From Chlorokybus atmophyticus (taxonomy: Eukaryota > Streptophyta > Chlorokybophyceae > Chlorokybales > Chlorokybaceae): 64,000 nucleotides of DNA. The position numbers and the translations under genes were made by a program. Where the stretch lies: NCBI GenBank assembly GCA_009103225.1, contig RHPI01002368.1, positions 1,034,831 to 1,098,830 on the forward strand, written 5' to 3'. Below, piece after piece: positions 53,965 through 64,000 of the stretch (its first letter is position 1; every line of letters begins with the position of its first letter). The notes under the pieces were generated by a model. It did not search any database, had not been told where the DNA came from, and saw nothing but the letters and a program-made list of their open reading frames with translations.

Positions 53965-56900
53965 ATGGCGGACCGAAAAGCAGCTGATATTGCTGAAAGA
54001 CTCCACCAGTCTATCGGACTCAAGCTACCTGCAGTCAACCTTGCAGCTTTGCGCAAGCGGAAGCAGCGTTCCAAGTTGGTTGTCAACGCAACGCAAGGTC
54101 TCCTACGTCAAAAGGACTTGGAGTTGAGTTAAAGAGAGCAAGCTCTTGCCCGCAGAGAAGCTGAGGTGTCCCAACTTTTGGCTGATAGCGGCCTCGCTGG
54201 TGACAACGCGTCCCCCATGGAGGTGGATGGGCAGGCAGACCCCTCACTCAGGTAACATCCTTGCCCCCACTAGCTAGCTTTCAAGCCTCATTGCGACACA
54301 GCCAGCACATATTTCTTGACAGCAGCTGTTAAGCGCCTTATATGACTCCCTGCAGGCCAGCTTCAGCAACTCAGCCTGCTGCTCACCCCCCTGCAACCGC
54401 TGGCCAGCCATCCACTTCGCATTCCCCTCTGTCACCGGCTGCTGAAGCTGGAGGTGGCTCATTCGCCGACGAGTCGTCTGATCATGTGGAGAGCCAGCAG
54501 CAGCAGCAGCAGCAGCAGCAGAATTGTCAAGTTATCTGCAACTGCAGTTCCAGTGGATGCCGCGGCATGGTAAGCAGTGCGGTCCATGAGTTATGCAATC
54601 TATTGCTCTGACCGAAAGTCTCATAGGCACTGTCCAGTGTCTACGAGTCATGCACTCCATTGCTGTGACCTAAAGTCTCATAGGCACTATCCAGTGTCTA
54701 CGACTTATGCGTTCCTTTGCTGAGACCCAAGGACTCGTAGGCACTGGACAGTGCCAGTCTGGTCTATGACACAGCCATGCACGCGTGTGTCTTGCTTGTG
54801 ATTCTTGATAGCGTGGTGATGTGGATTGGTGTTGATCGCTGGCGTGCTAACCAAGATCTGTCATCATAGATGGTGGACGAAGCAGTTGCAAGGGCGCACC
54901 GTGCACTGAACCTGGCAGTTGCCGCAAGCAGGTGGGCACCACCTATTCCCCATAGTCAACCTCTCGAGCCCAGCCAACCACCATCGGAGTCTGCTACGAA
55001 GAAGTGGCTGGATATCTACCTAAAGATTGTGACAGCCCTGGAAGATTCTGGTGTCCAGGTTGCTCTCGTCAACGATTATGAAGCTCATCTTTTGCCAAAT
55101 AAATTCTGTGGTCAAGCTGGCCTTGGAGGTTCCTTTTGAACAGGAGCAGTTGCGGGATGACATCGCCAGACTCATAGGCGACACAATATCGCACAGCCCT
55201 GTCGCGGATGAGCTGCCGACAGACATTGCCGCCGTGGATAAACTGTTGGCCGCGCTCGGCATGCCTGTTCCTCAGCGCCTGACCGTCTGTCCCACATGCA
55301 AGTACTTGTTTGATGCACCTTATCCCACACTCAGTGAAGATGACGAAGACTCGGACACGAACGAGACCAAGCAAAAAATGATTGCCTTCGCAACACACCA
55401 TGCGGAGGGGGATGCGGCAGGGTTCGCAAAGAATGTTGCGACTTCTTGTACAATCGTACAGGTGCCTGGCTCAGCGCCAAGTTAGCTGTCCCTTCAATTG
55501 CTCACGACTATCTGGAGGAATGGCGCCACAAAGATGAGTGGTTGCACGTCCCTGTGGAACAAGTACCTGCTGCAAACACTGAGTACTGGCATGGTGCGAA
55601 GAAGCAGCATCACTGCATCTTCTGGGACCCTCGCCACAAAATCAAGCTGCCTGTGTCTTGTGCATTCTGCCACCACATCGCGGATGTCGATTTGGAGCAT
55701 CACAACGCAGGCGATCACGTGACATTTGAATGCTCAGGGTGCCACAAAACCAACCATCCAATGGTACAGCAAGCTCTTGGCGACCCTCGCAACATAGCCC
55801 TGCTAATCCATGCCGACGGCTTCAGCTTAACAACCACTGTGAAGCACAGCTGCACCGTTGTCAGTGCCTCTGTGCTCAATGGCGGGAAGCGCATTTCCTC
55901 ACAAGAGTCTTCCGTCATGCGTTTGCTCTTTGTTCCCACTGATCAGCTCCCAAACGGTGTGGACAGTCTGGAGCCCTTTCTAGAACCACTGGTGCGTGAC
56001 CTGGAGAACCTCTACTTGAACGGCTTCACTGTTCGTTATGGCCTCGATTCCAATCATGTCGACAGCCGCGTGCTTGATCGACGACCAGGTAATGACTGGG
56101 TTATAACATGTTTTGTCACCTATATCACCCAAAGTCTCATAGGCACTGTCCAGAGTCTACAATGTATGCAGTCCATTTTTGTGTATGCTAAAGTCTCATA
56201 GGCACTGTTCAGTGGCTGCGACTTGGTTATAGCATATCTGCCTTCTTGCGGTCTATAAGACTGTCATAGGCTGCACTGCCCAGTGCGGCCTATTACAGTC
56301 TCTATCAGACTGGTTGTGAGATACTGATGTTGACTTCATTGCAGGTCAAGAGATAACGCTGCGGGTAGTGCTGTGGGCATGGACGGGTGACCAGCCAGCG
56401 CAATGTGAGATAGGTCAGTTTCAAAATGGAGGCCTCGTCCCCTGCCGGCGTTGTCTCCTCAAAGCCACTCAGCACCAAGTGCCCTGGCGTGCTGAGCAGG
56501 GTGAAGATACTACGAGGACACGTACAGACCATTTTTATGGTGACAATCGCTACTACTGCCGCCATCCCCCAGCAGAGAGAGCAGCAAAGGATGCGTTCGA
56601 CAACGCGTGCATGGTGGACTCACTCGATGGCCAAAACCGGAAAGAAAAATCAATGGAGTGCGGCATCACAGGGAAATCTCCACTCTGGCGGCTGTGGCAT
56701 CTGTATGAGTTTAACCCTTGCCATGACTTGGTCTATGACACGATGCACCTGTTGCTGGAGGGGCTTTGCAAAAGTTTCGTGCACAGTACGTTGGGTGCAG
56801 ACAGTTCAAAGCATGTCGAAGACATTGCCAAGGTGGAGCGGAGGCTGTCTCAGATGCGCATATCACGCCCCATGGACTTGAAGAGCAAACGTTTCCCAAG

Positions 56901-58981
56901 AGGCATCAGCAAGCACCTGGCTCGGTTCAAGGCCCAGGACTTGCAGATGTTCGTGCAGTATGCTGTGCCATACGCTGTGTCCGATCTGGTAGACGAAGCA
57001 ACCAGAGACGTCAGCTTTGCGCTTCACTTGCTCATCCGCATCTTCTTCCACAACTCTCGCCTACATAGCTGGACTGCGGAGCTGTTGGAACTTGCTGACG
57101 CTCTTTTGAAATATTGGAGAGTCTACTCGGAGGACCTGTTTGGCACCAACAAAAGGCCCAACGAGCATGTGGCCGGTGCCGGTCACATTCTGGAGGACAT
57201 CATCTGGCACGGGAGTCATGATGTGTACTGGTGTTTTGTGCAAGAGCGCACTGTGTCCAACTATGTCAACACCTTCACCAATGGGAAGCAGTTTGAGATC
57301 AGCTACATGCGGCGTACACTATAGAGATGGTTTTTGAGGACGCTCAACATCATGCGAGAAGATCAGAGGACTGGAAAGCTGTTGTGCCACCGAGCTAATG
57401 ATATAATGGCGCACTCTCAGCAGGTTTACCAGCCTTTGAGTGGAGCATGTAGTGACTGTCATTACGAAGTGCGCACACAAAAGCACGCCATGGAGCTCTG
57501 GACCCTCGCTGAGAAATTCCCAGACTTGGAGCATGCACGACTGATCAGAGAAAAGGGCATCCTTATTGGCAGCACCAGGAAGCCTGTCCCTCTTCAGGGA
57601 CCCTTGGCCTTGGAAATTAAGCGCGTTGAGGACATCACTGGCAACTTGCCCGGAGGCATACGCAAGTTCCGCGCATATCTGCATAACGGGGTCATCTACA
57701 GGTGTGGTATAGTCTACGAATTTTGCAATCTATTGCTCTGACCTAAAGTCTCATAGGCACTGTCCAGTGTCTACGAATTTTGCAATCTATTGCTCTGACC
57801 TAAAGTCTCATAGACACTGTCCAGTGTCTACGAATTTTGCAATCTATTGCTCTGACCTAAAGTCTCATAGGCACTGTCCAGTGTCTACGAATTATGTAAT
57901 CTATTGCTCTGACCGAAAGTCTCATAGGCACTGTCCAGTGTCTACGAATTACGCATTCTATTGCTCTGCCCGAAAGTCTCATAGGCACTGTCAGGTGTCT
58001 CATAGGCAGTGTCTACTGTCATCTCTTGATACAAAGTGAGTGAGTAAAGCCTTTGGTATTTGCAGACGCAGAGGCGTTGATAACGTGTAGATGGCGGACC
58101 CAACTATCGCACCATGCCGGGTGGATGAGATCTACCTGTTCAATGAGCGGAAATCCACTATCCATGTGCAAGTGCGGCTTTATACCAAGAAGCGTGATGC
58201 CATGGGCAATGACCTGATTGACAGAGACACTGGTGCACAGTGCATTGGGCGTTTGGCAGATGAGTTTACGCTCATCGGTGGAGACCAGTTGCAACGCAAG
58301 CTCTGGGTGTTGCTCAACCGTGATGTAGCAAATCATCAATTGGCGTACGACTATGACAGCACAGAGTTGAGAGTCACTGCAGCCGACATCCCCTTGCCGG
58401 TGTGGCCAGAAAAGGGCGATGTCCTGGAGATGCGGCACAACAGCAAGTCCATTTTCGACTTCAGACTTCCGCATGAGCCCCCAGATGAAGATCCTGCTGA
58501 CCCACCCCCTTGGGTTGTTGTGGTCAAAGAGGTGCGGTCCGACGGTCATATGGTAGTCGACTACCAAAAGAAGGCAGGGGGGAGGAGGCTAGGCGTCTGG
58601 GTGGTTAACACAGCTGCGAGCGACCAGGTGGAGGACCCTTTCTCAGCCAAAACAAAGCTCGACTGGCCAAGGCAAGGGAGCAGCAGAAGCAGCTGCGCTT
58701 GGACTGAGAGAAGTAGAAGTGATGGACGGCGAATGAAATTCAACCAACATCGCATGTATTGGAAGCCAGGACAGCAGGCAGCAAGTGAGTGTGTTTGCAC
58801 TTTCATTCACGTGTTTGTGAAGTGCGTGTGTCTGCATCAGTTCGGACAACTGCGCCTTGCAGACAACTATGTGCACTGTGCGCGTCCTCCGCTTCTAGGT
58901 GTTGCTGCATCGAAACACCAAGTTAGAGCACAAACACGAAACAGCGGGGTCATAGACCGAAATGGACAGTGCGGCCTGTGA
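53965..58981 (+). CDS. tnp2/CACTA-like transposase gene, interrupted by stops and shifts
   Basis: Exons are 53965-54251, 54356-54569 (with a nine-Gln CAG run), 54870-56088, 56345-57701 and 58066 to about 58981, with GT-AG junctions of matching phase. The core reads ECCDFLYNRTGAWLSAKL, LIHADGFSLTTTVKHSC, PTDQLPNGVDSLEPFL, WAWTGDQPAQCEIGQF, GITGKSPLWRLWHLYEFNPC and DLVYDTMHLLLEGLCKS, the D-x-MH...EG block of tnp2-type transposases. CPTCKYLF and CAFCHHI plus CSGCHKTNH are likely zinc ligands. Lesions: TAA 54130-54132, frameshifts near 55100 and 55415, TAG 57322-57324 and TAG 58088-58090. The last exon (LPVWPEKGDVLEMRHNSKS) is unassigned and its end uncertain. This copy is probably inactive unless the assembly is wrong. 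Confidence 0.65.
54588..54750. repeat. Transposon repeat units in a transposase intron
   Basis: About three diverged copies of the unit containing ATTGCTCTGACC, AAAGTCTCATAGGCACT and TCCAGTGTCTACGA, lying in the intron 54570-54869. Similar copies are in the intron 56089-56344. Confidence 0.8.
57714..58020. repeat. 57-bp tandem array in a transposase intron
   Basis: Units start at 57714, 57771, 57828, 57885 and 57942 (CTACGAATT...), with a degenerate end. Each contains GGCACTGTCCAGTGTC, whose CACTG/CAGTG arms form a small palindrome. The array fills most of the intron 57702-58065. Confidence 0.92.
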
Positions 58982-59003
58982 CGCACAAGTAGCCATAGAC
59001 TGA

Positions 59004-62000
59004 CTAATGCTGATTTTGGCCAAGGGTTACATGAAGTTGGGGCACTTGCTGTCGGAGGTACTGGACAAAGCCTTCAACCAACTTGGCTATATTGCTGGCA
59101 TTGGCGACTCCTGAACGTGCAGCAGCGATACCGTCTTTTAACTTCTTACGAGCATCGTCGTCACCGTCACCGTTGCTGTCATCATCGCTGCTTTCATGAT
59201 CGCTGGGTTCATCACCACTGCCGTCTCCATGATGATCACCTCCAGCAGGTTCATGATGATCACCTCCAGCAGGTTCATCACGACCTCCAGCAGGTTCATC
59301 ACCTCCAGCAGGTTCATTACCGCTGACATGCTGACCCTCAGCAGCACCTCCTGGAGTCCCTGCAGCAGTTTGATGGCCACGGTCTATGGCATCCTTCTCT
59401 GCGCTTCCTTGTGGTGGCCTGTCCGGAAACACTAGAGGAACTGAAGGTCGCCCCGAAACCCCTCCCAATGCTGCAAGTGCAGCAGCAGCAGCAGCAGAGG
59501 CAAGAGCAGCATCAACAGCAGCTTGAGAAGGATTGCTAGAGGTAGCCGCAGCACCAGAAGCAGCACTAGAAGGAGTCGGACCAGGAGCTGCAGCAGGAAT
59601 GGATGGCCAAGGATGGTTGCACTCCCACTTGTTGATGAGGTATGCGCGCAAGGACTTGTAATTCTCAGCCCATCCTGGATCCTGAAAATGGATGGTCTTC
59701 ATCTGCTCTTCCAGCCAAACTTCTCGCTTCTGTTTCCTCCGATTAGCAATGGCGTTGATGCGTAGCCGGCGTGTCTCCCACTCCGCCTTGTTGCGTTGCT
59801 GCAATTGCTTTTGCTCAGCCTGCCACTGTGCAGTCGTATCTTGGGCGTTTTGAACATTGGTGCGCACGGCAGCTATCTGCTCCTCAATCAACCAAGGTCG
59901 CCTGCTTTCATTCAGACCATTACGCACCATGGACAAAATGGTCTTCTCGATTCTTGACTGATAATCCTGCTCCTTCAGCCTGTGCTGATTTGCAGCCCGT
60001 GTCACCATGGCGCCCTGAGCGGCAATCTCTTGAAGGCCTTTGCGAATTGTAGTCTCTGCCTTACGGAACACTTCCTTGGTAAGTTTCTGCGGATCATAAC
60101 CATCAGTTAGAACACGAATTACACACAACTCATTTACGTTTAATAACACAAACATACCCTCTGTTCTTTCTCTTGTTCTACTTTGGAGTCTATCTGTCTT
60201 AACAGCAGGAATAGTCTATCTAGCACGCGTGTAAGCTCAGCGCACTTGCTTTCAGCTGAGTCAAATATCCCTTTTAAAAGGCGTACAGACGCCTCTCTGA
60301 CAGTGTGATTGACTGTGTCGTTCTGGTGACACAAGTGCAGTCTATGAATGCACAATGACATGTACGACCATGCACTGACGAAGCGTTCTCAACACTTACA
60401 TTCGGTCTTTGATTTCGGGCGACTTGTGGTCGTTTCAGCACCTTCCATGTGTAGGCGCCTAAAGATTCACCAGCTTGACGCGGTGCAGTGCAAGCGGCGA
60501 GGTACGCGCCGTCTTCGAGCGCGACGCCATGGCGAGCTGCCATCTCTGTTGCCTCCTTGATAAAATTTTCTCTGGCCGCCTCGAAAAAGTAAACCATGAC
60601 CTGAGGTAAGATGGTGATCAGCACATTGTTTGCAATACTGAATGATAAGGTCATAGACCGCACAGCTCTCACAGATGCAGTCTATAACAGCAGGAGACAG
60701 TGTCTGGCAGAGCAAGTGATGTCTATAGGCATGAGCCACAGGCTGCATATACTCACATGGTCTGTAGGTTGCTCGTCTGGAGGTGGAGGGAAGGGATCGT
60801 ATTCCATGAGCAGCTCTTCCCCGGCGGCGATGTCACTCTGACTCCTAACCTCAGCTGCCTGCACCGCAGCCTCATCAACGGAGTCCATGATGTGGCGATT
60901 GGGTTTGTACTGCGTATCGCGGCTGGAGTTGAGGAAGCCAGCTATGTTCCCATATTGAGGGTGGCCATCGATGACAGGGCTCTGGCGGCGTGGCACGTCC
61001 CTGATGACCTGCAGGTGGTATCGCTGGTGGTGCAGGTGCTCCTTCTGAGGGAATGTCTTCTGCATCTCCCGGTAGGAGTACCACTTGCCGTCAAAGACCA
61101 TGATGCGGTCACCCTTCTTAATAGGCTGGCAGGTGAACAAGCCGAGCCCTGCGCCAGGGATATTGGAAGGCTTGATGACGAACTCTTTGCCAGCAAAATA
61201 GAAGAGTTCGCCTATGGGAATTGGACCATTCGTCCACAGCTGCCATGGGTCACCGGTCGCTCTATGTATGCGCTTGCGGTTGGGAAGCTCTCTGTCACTC
61301 TACAAACAACAAGTGACGGTAAGTTGGTGTGAATTGTCATAGGCTGCAACTGAGCAGTGCATGCAGCATGGCGCCCATGGTATGTGATCAGCATGCATGA
61401 TATTATGCGAACAGAGACGCACCCGCAGATGTTCTTTTGATGGCGGTGGCAACTCCACAGCGTCCATCCCCGTCTTGGTGAATCGATTGACCTCGGCTGC
61501 AGCATTGGTCACAGCCAGTTCACGGGCCTGCGCTGATCGGTGTTGCCTTGGCTTAGTAGCCTGTGGGGCATCGGCTACAGGTTGGTTCACCCTGCCACCC
61601 TGTGTGTAAGACAATGGTAAGGATATCATATACATTTATTGACTCACAGACTGTCTCGGCCTATGACATAAGACAACGCGCACATGTCCTGATCAGAGCA
61701 GTCTATGAGTATTCGCATGGATACTCACAGGTGTTTGGGGAGTTTTGGGAGAGCCGGCTGCCGATGACGTTCCTATTTTCATGCCTCGCCAGCTGGCATG
61801 CCTCGGTTTCTTTGCAGGTGGCACCACCTCTTCCTCCTCAGACTGCTCCAATTCCAACACCTCCTGCGTAGCCTTCTGCGCTGACTCCTCCGACCCCTCC
61901 TGCATCACATCCTCAAGTTGTTCCTCAAGCTCCTCTGGCTCCCTCGTCTCTATCGCAGCGAAGTCGAACTCGGTTTCCTCCGCTGTTGACCCTTCTGCCG

Positions 62001-62752
62001 CTGAACCTGCAGCGGCAACACCTGAACCTTGCTGCCGCTGCCGCTTTGTCCGCTTTGGTGTGGTTTGCTCCTTCGGGTAGAGGGGGATGTTGTTGTAATC
62101 GTGCTCAGCGTCATCCCAGAATTTCTTGTTCTGTGTAACAAGCGACAAGGTTAGCAACCAAGGCGTTGTAATGGCATTTTTTTTCGCTAACAGTTGCATG
62201 CTGCATGTGCTTACAAATGCAAAGGCTCCAGTGTGATGCTTTCGCAGATACTCCTCGGTGACTCTCCGCACGTTGTCGACGGAAACTCTGCTTTGTTTGG
62301 GATGATTCAGGGCCTGCACGCCAACATATGCTTCACGTAAGTCAATTTTGCATAGTCTTTTGCCCAGATATCAGTTCACTAGCATGCATACAACGTCTAT
62401 GAGTCTACAAGTCTATAAGAACTAACGCACTTTCACAACATCACACGCACCCGTACTGCTTTGGAGAGAGAATCCCCCATCCGTCCCTTCAGCTCATCTG
62501 CTGTCTCCCTGCCGCCCTGGTTGGTTCGTCTGCGCATGTACCTGCAATATATCTGATGTGCAGGTGCTGCGCGATCTTTGCAGTCTTGGTGTGTGTGGTT
62601 TCTGGAAGCCCGTTGGACTTTAAATGGCCCGCCTTCACATTTGTTCTGCAGTAGGGACAGTGCCAATAGAAAGTCCGCTGGTGTGAAGGCTGCCTCCGAG
62701 TCTCCTCTGAAGTCGACGATGCCGCCGACACGGTAGGGATGTCATCATCCAT
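59004..62752 (-). CDS. SET-domain protein encoded within the transposon, about 979 aa
   Basis: Minus-strand exons: 62752-62451, 62313-62215, 62130-61729, 61599-61423, 61299-60757, 60600-60400, 60292-60158 and 60086-59004, nearly all joined in phase 0. Exon 1 has a Cys/His cluster (WHCPYCRTNVKAGHL) and seems to need one frame shift near 62540. Exon 3 is acidic with basic NLS-like KRTKRQRQQ and PPAKKPRH. Exon 5 is a SET domain (about residues 370-495): IPGAGLGLFTCQPIKKGD, YGNIAGFLNSSRD, and DIAAGEELLMEYDP with the GEEL and Tyr. The NHS motif reads NSS. Exon 8 has a charged coiled-coil-like part and EPAGGD repeats. The predicted role is protein-lysine methylation; whether it is active is unknown. 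It converges on the transposase gene. Confidence 0.75.
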
Positions 62753-63208
62753 GGTGTTTCTCAGCTTGCTGATCTCTGCAACAACTTGCACTGGATAACA
62801 CTCTTGTGCAACACAAGCCAGCACTCCGCTACCACACCTCTGCCAGCACCGCCAGAACTACCCTAGGCACACCAAACATCACGCTGCCGGCGGCGTGACA
62901 GGCGACCGCATAGGCCGCTCCGACGAACCCTAGGTCACAGGCGACCGTATAGGCCGCTCCGACGAACCCTAGGTCACAGGCACTGGAAGTTGATTCATTT
63001 GGAAGTGTTTGTTGTCAGGTTCCGTCATTTAGAAGTTTTGTTCGCTCGCGCGTGCGTTGTGCGCATGTGTTGTGCGTTGTGCGCAGTATGACTTCGGCAC
63101 TGGTTATCGCAGCTGCAATAAGTCGCGTGCTGTAGACTCTCGTGCTATAGACTGCTGTGTGAGCCTTTTGTCACCTGGAAGCTTAGGTGCTTTGTGCATA
63201 GTGTAACA
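62753..63208. promoter_or_regulatory. Divergent intergenic region with 39-bp repeats
   Basis: This lies between the starts of the SET gene (-) and the third gene (+), so it probably holds both promoters. Units 62895-62933 and 62934-62972 are near-identical (ACAGGCGACC...GACGAACCCTAG), and a third begins at 62973. No clear TATA box was found. Confidence 0.5.
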
Positions 63209-63527
63209 ATGGTGACCGCAGTGCCTTCTGCCAGCCAAGTGTTCAACTGTGGCAACAACGGCCAGAAAACTGGGGACAGGTTCCTGAGGGACAACTTTTC
63301 CTCTGTGCACCCCACCCATGTGCGAAACATGGACAAGTTCACCAACAAGCTCAAACAGTGGGAGCAAATCCCTGGTCCAGGTTGGAAGGAGGTGAATTTC
63401 GACAAGCGGAGCAAGGATCATGCAGCGCAGGCCAGCATTGCCAAGCTGGAGAGGTTCTGTGAGGAGTTAGAGCCGGAGCTGGAGCCTCTAGTGTTTGGGG
63501 AAGGCATAGAGCTCCGCATGTCCAGAG
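63209..63527 (+). CDS. Third transposon gene, first exon, unassigned
   Basis: From ATG 63209 the exon encodes about 106 residues (SASQVFNCGNNGQKTGDRFL, WEQIPGPGWKEVNFDKRSKD, AKLERFCEELEPELEPLVFG) and a plausible GT donor follows MSRG at 63528. The composition is hydrophilic and lacks recognised motifs. It is transcribed divergently from the SET gene. Later exons would lie right of 63650, where only repeats are visible before the window ends. Confidence 0.45.
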
Positions 63528-63821
63528 GTCAGTTGTTTTCTGTGAAGGTTTGCTCTGAATGCCTTGTGTGTAGATCGATAACTGTTCAGGTGAAACTAGC
63601 CCATATTCATGCATATAGCAAGCTTTGCTAGCCCTCAAGCTGTTGTTGCTGCTGGTCAGTGTTGCCACTGTTGCAAGTCAGTTGATATCACGCTACTTGC
63701 CAAGTTGTCGCGTTACTTGATGGCTTGCTGTTCAGCTGAATTCAGCTAGTCTTCATGTATATCCAGCTGTTTTTACTACTGGTTAGTGGTGCCACTGTTG
63801 GTCGGTTACTGTTTGTCAAGC

Positions 63822-64000
63822 TGGAACACTGGACAGTGCCTATGAGTCCTTAGGTCTCAGCAATGGATGGCATAAGTCGTAGACACTGGACAATGCCTAT
63901 AAGTCCTTAGGTCTCAGCAATGGAACGCATACGTCGTAGACGCTGACAACAGTGCCTATGAGCATCTAGAAGCAATGGATTGCATAAGTAAACACTGGAC
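63822..64000. repeat. Transposon repeat units, inverted orientation
   Basis: CACTGGACAGTGCCTATGAG, CCTTAGGTCTCAGCAATGG and GGCATAAGTCGTAGACACTGG are the reverse complement of the units at 54588-54750 and 57714-58020. At least three copies run to the window end. Confidence 0.85.

Larger units (their letters stand above)
53280..64000. mobile_element. Large CACTA-like DNA transposon with accessory genes (left part)
   Basis: It starts inside gypsy-C gag with a repeat-rich, likely subterminal region (53280-53650) and then carries a tnp2-like transposase gene (+), a SET-domain gene (-) and a third gene (+). The same sequence motifs (CTCATAGGCACTGTCCAGTG and its inverse) occur in transposase introns, in the 54588-54750 stretch and, inverted, at 63822-64000, which ties the genes into one unit. 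The right end is outside the window and I could not define terminal inverted repeats or a duplication, so the boundary and superfamily are provisional. Confidence 0.6.

Noticed and set aside
57714-58020. A CRISPR-like array of regular repeats.
   Set aside because: The units are contiguous tandem repeats without unique spacers, in a eukaryotic intron.
57767-58039. A 90-codon frame with a repeated SHRHCPVSTN protein motif.
   Set aside because: It is the 57-bp intronic DNA array read in frame (57 is a multiple of three), not a gene.

Overview
The window is nuclear DNA from a eukaryote, most likely a green alga (chlorophyte or charophyte). Genes have GT-AG introns. One cellular-looking gene encodes a secreted protein with a proline-rich, pherophorin-like linker. 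The copia primer-binding sites match the anticodon arm of a plant-type initiator tRNA-Met. The species is not identifiable from the sequence alone. Five gap positions (11721, 12029, 35746-35764, 46173, 47250), several beside homopolymers or microsatellites, show this is a draft scaffold.

Most of the window is nested transposable elements. From left to right: a decayed Ty3/gypsy protease fragment and a SINE-like repeat (1-1740); an unassigned GC-rich coding-like unit (1907-4300); and a large Ty3/gypsy element, here called A1 (about 4850-22804), split by later insertions. A1 reads gag, an unassigned domain, protease, a C5 cytosine DNA methyltransferase domain, then reverse transcriptase. It is interrupted by copia-1 (6966-11876, duplication TCAAC), a solo LTR (14649-15113, CCGAG) and an apparently intact copia-2 (16692-21596, CCGAT, LTRs identical by eye, 1323-residue polyprotein). 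Next come rearranged copia fragments (22805-28596) and a second gypsy A copy, A2 (28597-32910), which preserves the empty site of copia-1 and carries another solo LTR. A second SINE-like copy follows.

From 33345 to 36850 little is supported beyond a frameshifted PHD-finger relic and a gap. A spliced gene for a secreted VWD-like protein lies at 37051-39255 behind a TATA box. A dead LINE runs on the minus strand (41023-47104) and contains a perfect 830-bp inverted repeat that ends exactly at an N, probably a misassembly. Further gypsy and LTR debris, an unassigned spliced gene (49778-51250) and a third gag copy follow to 52019.

The right end (about 53280 to beyond 64000) looks like one CACTA-like DNA transposon inserted into a gypsy gag. 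It has a multi-exon tnp2-type transposase gene, an oppositely oriented eight-exon gene with a SET domain, and a third unassigned gene. Family-specific repeats occur inside and around these genes. The two observations most worth follow-up are therefore two kinds of chromatin-modifying domain carried by mobile elements: a DNA methyltransferase in a gypsy element and a SET protein in a DNA transposon.
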